9,187 bases of DNA. Origin: Spirochaetaceae bacterium. GTDB taxonomy: Bacteria; Spirochaetota; Spirochaetia; B11-G9. This document shows positions 7,001 through 9,187 of this stretch, in pieces. Numbering within the stretch: position 1 is the stretch's first letter; the number at the start of each line of letters is the position of its first letter. The notes below the pieces were generated by a model. That model was not told the DNA's origin and made no database searches. It saw nothing but the letters and a program-made list of their open reading frames with translations. The position numbers and the translations under genes are program-made. The stretch covers positions 1 through 9,187 of the forward strand of contig DAOVSY010000099.1 in assembly GCA_030633365.1 (NCBI GenBank). The letters run 5' to 3'.

Positions 7001-7678
7001 GCCATAGAACTGGCAAGTAAAAAAACATTTGATATTATATTAATGGATATTCAGATGCCGGAAATGGATGGTTATAAGGCTACAGAAATAATTCGTAAAA
7101 AGGAAGAAAACAGGGTTCCTATTCTGGCAATGACAGCTAATGCAATGGAGGGGGATGTGAAGGTGTCTCTTGATTACGGGATGGATGATCATATTAGTAA
7201 ACCTATTGAGCCTGATGAATTATATAAAAAACTTTTAAAATGGATTAATACTGATACTTCTGCAAAAGATATTCATAAATCCAATAATTATACAGAGCAT
7301 AAGAAAGAACATCAAAATTTTATACCGGATATCCCCGGGATAGATTCTAAAACCAGTTTAAAAAGAATTGGCGGTAATAAGGAACTTTATATTGAATTAC
7401 TGGTTCTTTTTAAAGATCAATATCGAAATATGATTGAAGATATTGGAAAAGCTTTGAATGAAGGGAAAAAATATGAAGCAGAGATGCTTTCTCATTCATT
7501 AAAAGGTGCTGCTGGAAGTATTGGTGCAGATTTTGTAATGGGGAAATCGAGTGAACTTGAACAGGCTCTTAAATCTGGCGAGTCTGTAGACAATATTTTA
7601 GTAGATTTAAATAAGTTATTAATGGATTTAATTGAAAATCTTAATAGTGTTAATTTGAACATTGATGGAACTGATTAG
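4094..7678 (+). CDS. Hybrid sensor histidine kinase: Cache-HAMP-PAS-HisKA-HATPase-REC-REC-Hpt
   Basis: A 1194-residue inner-membrane phosphorelay protein. TM1 spans about 5-24. A periplasmic dCache-type sensor spans about 30-295, with the DPRESVWYNRG motif at 144-154. TM2 spans about 303-326, followed by HAMP (327-380), a short coiled coil and PAS (405-518). HisKA has phospho-acceptor His550 in NMSHEIRTP. The ATPase domain has Asn663 and Asn667, DSGIGM (699-704) and GGTGLGL (728-734). REC1 (787-905) has Asp792/793, phospho-acceptor Asp840 and Lys893. REC2 (936-1050) has Glu941/Asp942, Asp985, Thr1014 and Lys1036. Hpt (1083-1183) has His1134 in HSLKGAAGS. All key residues are present, so the relay should work, ending at a separate regulator not found here. 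Start is TTG at 4094 with AAAGG 8 bp upstream; an in-frame stop at 4079 excludes earlier starts and the next ATG would delete TM1. Ligand unknown. Confidence 0.95.
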   Translation: MRLNLYIKILLVFVVTGIIVISFSSMSLSRRLSEKTFTILSEQYQAQLNHLDFAISNFIENINMDLTHIVLNDIVRIREDVNFTNYLIYNKNSFKYSNDPGEKKIIEVFNLFAETHPYANSIYMGRENGSFIGSGMLENIEQFDPRESVWYNRGRQSRFTVSMTESQVSEITGNKVVIFVKPLMDSSGIFYGVVAMEVSLDEITKYLSTITPGEDGYISIIDSKGVSLVSTGEQIEKTNLQYMELHQEFIKKTSHSELYLGKDSSLDHKYIFSKISVISGWTISVVIPILTVQTIVDNMVMDNIKILLAALFTLILIALLGVRILITTPLISLTKKVQHITDTGDLDSSIIIKRNDEFGLLSRSFNTMIISIKEVNISLSESKVELQEHKDNLENLVIERTMELSKLSEAIKHSASAILITDSDGIVEYVNPGFTEITGYSEKEIIGKNPIILQFRGMKPKSFYSKIWDTILSGQTWIGEFPNKMKDGTLYWNRASISPVFDDNGTIINYVGVQEDITEQKLLESELDKARIAAEDASKAKSEFLANMSHEIRTPMNAVIGLTHLALQTELTVKQSDYIEKIKISAGALLRIINDILDFSKIEAGKLSIEEAGFDLDDVLRDVSLLILTKTTEYKLEYLISKKTDIPVKLIGDAVRLGQVITNLCSNAVKFTKEGEIVLKVEVEEDLQDFVVLRFSVKDSGIGMSKKQSSLLFKPFTQGDSSTTRKYGGTGLGLSISKQLVNMMGGEISVKSTEGQGSIFSFTAKFGINKEEKKSVFEYPVDVNNLRVLIVDDNKTSLEILQEYLEAMSFRVTTADSGPEGLNEFNTAKETQPYDIVIVDWFMPEMSGIETAEILKSENKDKSSPVVIMVTAYGSEEGLKENEKAFFDGFLVKPVTQSTLFDSIMIALGKAPVFNKKIPNSKDLLSNSYSALKGRRVLLVEDNEINQQVAKELLEKIGLIVELAWNGKEAIELASKKTFDIILMDIQMPEMDGYKATEIIRKKEENRVPILAMTANAMEGDVKVSLDYGMDDHISKPIEPDELYKKLLKWINTDTSAKDIHKSNNYTEHKKEHQNFIPDIPGIDSKTSLKRIGGNKELYIELLVLFKDQYRNMIEDIGKALNEGKKYEAEMLSHSLKGAAGSIGADFVMGKSSELEQALKSGESVDNILVDLNKLLMDLIENLNSVNLNIDGTD

Positions 7679-7698
7679 TCTCTGATTGATTTCTTATC

Positions 7699-7734
7699 TT
7701 GAATAAGCCCCTCTTCACAAGTATAATCCCTCAC
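7699..7734 (+). promoter_or_regulatory. lysS promoter abutting the start codon (leaderless mRNA)
   Basis: TTGAAT (7699-7704), a 17-bp spacer and a perfect TATAAT (7722-7727) are followed by just seven bases, CCCTCAC, before the lysS ATG at 7735. Initiation 7-8 bases after the -10 box falls on the C before or the A of the start codon. No Shine-Dalgarno-like purine run precedes the ATG, although strong or fair ones precede several other genes in this window. Confidence 0.6.
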
Positions 7735-9187
7735 ATGAAAACACAATCAGTACATTGGGCAGATATTAATGCAGATAAGATAATTAGAGAGAAAGGTGAG
7801 AAAGAGGTTTATGTCTGCGCCTCTGGTATAACTCCTTCCGGAACCGTTCATATTGGTAACTTCAGAGAGATAATATCGGTTGATTTAGTTGTAAAAGCCT
7901 TAAGAGATAAGGGTAAAAAGGTTAGGTTTATATATTCCTGGGATGATTATGATGTCTTTCGAAAAGTTCCTGTAAATATGCCGGATCAGGATTTATTAAC
8001 AGAGTATCTTCGAAAACCAATAACTCTTGTTCCGGATACAAAGGGAGACTGCAGCAGCTATGCAGAAGCTAACGAAAAAGAGCTGGAAGCAATTCTTCCT
8101 GTTGTAGGCGTAGTTCCTGAATACATATATCAGGCAGAAAGATACAGGGCGTCAAAATATGCAGAGGGAATACGTACGGCCCTGGAAAAAAAGGATGTTA
8201 TAAGAGCTCTTTTGGATGAACATAGAACAACCCCTTTACCGGTAGACTGGATGCCTGTTTCTGTATTTAGTAATTTTACAGATAAAGATAATACAAAGGT
8301 GTTAGCCTGGGATGGTGAATGGGGAATAACCTATAGATGTCTTGATACAGAAAAAGAGGAAACTGTTGATATAAGAAACACTTCTGCAGTTAAACTTCCC
8401 TGGAGAATAGACTGGCCCATGCGGTGGAAAGAGGAAACTGTTGATTTTGAACCAGCTGGAAAGGATCATCATTCAGAGGGTGGCTCTTTTGATACAGCAA
8501 GAAAAGTTGTAGAAGATGTTTTTGAAGGGGAAGCACCTGTTACCTTTCAATATGATTTTATCAGGATAAAGGGAAGAGGAGGGAAGATCTCCTCATCATC
8601 AGGTGAAGTAATAAGTCTTGCAGATGTTCTGGAAGTCTATCCTCCGGAAATAGTGCGTTATCTTTTTGCCGGAACCAGACCCAACAGTGAATTTGCAATA
8701 TCCTTCGATCTGGATGTATTAAAAATCTATGAAGATTATGATAAGTGTGAGCGGATATATTTTGGTGAGCAAAAAGTAAACGATAAGAAAAAAGCAAAGG
8801 AAAGCAGGATTTATGAACTCTCCCAGGTAAATGGCGTTCCGGAAAAGATGCCCCACCAAACACCTTTCAGGCATCTTTGTAATCTTTTACAGATACATAA
8901 TGGTGATATTAAAACAGTAATAGGCCTTCTTGATAATGTTCAGCCCGATCAGATAGAAAGATTAACAGTACGGGCAAAATGTGCCTGGAACTGGATAAGG
9001 GAATTTAGTCCCGAAGATTTTAGATTTTCACTTACAGGTTCCAATGATACAAAGATAGAATTAAATGATACAGAACTTGCTGCTGTAAAACTCTTAAAGG
9101 ATGAAATTGAAAAACTGGACTCCCACAATGATAAATCTCTGGGTGAATCAATATATTCAATTGCAGAATCCAGTGGCATGGAGGCAA
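7735..9187 (+). CDS. lysS: Class I lysyl-tRNA synthetase, 3' end cut by the window
   Basis: Charges tRNA-Lys with lysine using ATP, in the cytosol. The visible 484 residues show the class I catalytic fold: TPSGTVHIGNFRE near residues 33-45 with HIGN at 39-42, and KISSS (284-288), the KMSKS-loop equivalent. The class I LysRS pattern is also seen in YSWDDYDVFRKVP, AGKDHHSEGGS and YDFIRIKGRGG. Family members are roughly 510-530 residues, so about 40 residues of the C-terminal anticodon-binding region lie beyond the window. This archaeal-type enzyme replaces the usual class II LysRS in spirochaetes, alphaproteobacteria and some others. ATG 7735 is the only start that keeps the N-terminal Rossmann strand before HIGN. 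The gene starts 56 bp after the kinase stop on the same strand, has its own promoter, and lacks a ribosome binding site. Confidence 0.95.
   Translation, partial: MKTQSVHWADINADKIIREKGEKEVYVCASGITPSGTVHIGNFREIISVDLVVKALRDKGKKVRFIYSWDDYDVFRKVPVNMPDQDLLTEYLRKPITLVPDTKGDCSSYAEANEKELEAILPVVGVVPEYIYQAERYRASKYAEGIRTALEKKDVIRALLDEHRTTPLPVDWMPVSVFSNFTDKDNTKVLAWDGEWGITYRCLDTEKEETVDIRNTSAVKLPWRIDWPMRWKEETVDFEPAGKDHHSEGGSFDTARKVVEDVFEGEAPVTFQYDFIRIKGRGGKISSSSGEVISLADVLEVYPPEIVRYLFAGTRPNSEFAISFDLDVLKIYEDYDKCERIYFGEQKVNDKKKAKESRIYELSQVNGVPEKMPHQTPFRHLCNLLQIHNGDIKTVIGLLDNVQPDQIERLTVRAKCAWNWIREFSPEDFRFSLTGSNDTKIELNDTELAAVKLLKDEIEKLDSHNDKSLGESIYSIAESSGMEA

Noticed and set aside
7679..7721. Terminator between the kinase gene and lysS
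   Set aside because: No stem with a following T-run could be found; the kinase transcript may read into lysS.
8561..9179. Minus-strand open frames at 8561-8863 and 8949-9179
   Set aside because: Antisense to lysS, whose class I LysRS motifs are unmistakable; composition looks like reverse-complement noise.

Overview
The window is AT-rich bacterial DNA with a diderm (Gram-negative-type) character. The best guess at origin is a spirochaete. The evidence is a class I (archaeal-type) lysyl-tRNA synthetase, a form typical of spirochaetes and alphaproteobacteria among bacteria, together with an RlpA-type septal/envelope protein and a large hybrid histidine kinase, all in low-GC DNA. This is inference; no rRNA is present to settle the taxonomy.

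Layout. (1) Positions 1-322 hold no gene I can support, but carry two near-identical palindromes 33 bp apart and the first copy of a 29-bp direct repeat. (2) A small minus-strand gene for a cysteine-containing protein resembling the DUF1284 family (323-775) has its own promoter and strong ribosome binding site. A second copy of the direct repeat lies on its other side, so the gene sits between repeats like a cassette. (3) A run of hairpins, the last an intrinsic terminator, leads to a minus-strand tRNA with anticodon CAU (1039-1112). (4) A compact minus-strand operon (3968 down to 1251) encodes, in order, an RlpA-like DPBB+SPOR protein, a radical SAM/SPASM enzyme, and a protein I do not recognise as a named family. 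That last protein shows the three-block signature of the PAP2/haloperoxidase superfamily without evident membrane helices. (5) Divergent from this operon, a TTG-initiated 1194-residue hybrid sensor kinase (4094-7678) contains Cache, HAMP, PAS, HisKA, HATPase, two REC domains and Hpt: a full phosphorelay in one chain. (6) lysS, encoding class I LysRS, starts at 7735 and runs off the right edge. Its promoter is placed so that the mRNA would begin at or next to the start codon, making it a candidate leaderless transcript.

How the genes relate. RlpA works at the cell wall and septum. The radical SAM and PAP2-like proteins behind it are tightly coupled (11 bp, then 1 or 37 bp depending on the start) and probably act together on an unidentified substrate, perhaps a lipid or envelope component. 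The kinase shares the intergenic control region with this operon and may sense an extracytoplasmic ligand, but no separate response regulator lies in the window. The tRNA and lysS are housekeeping genes. The most interesting stretches are the radical SAM/PAP2-like pair, the repeat-flanked DUF1284-like gene, the twin palindromes and the leaderless lysS start.
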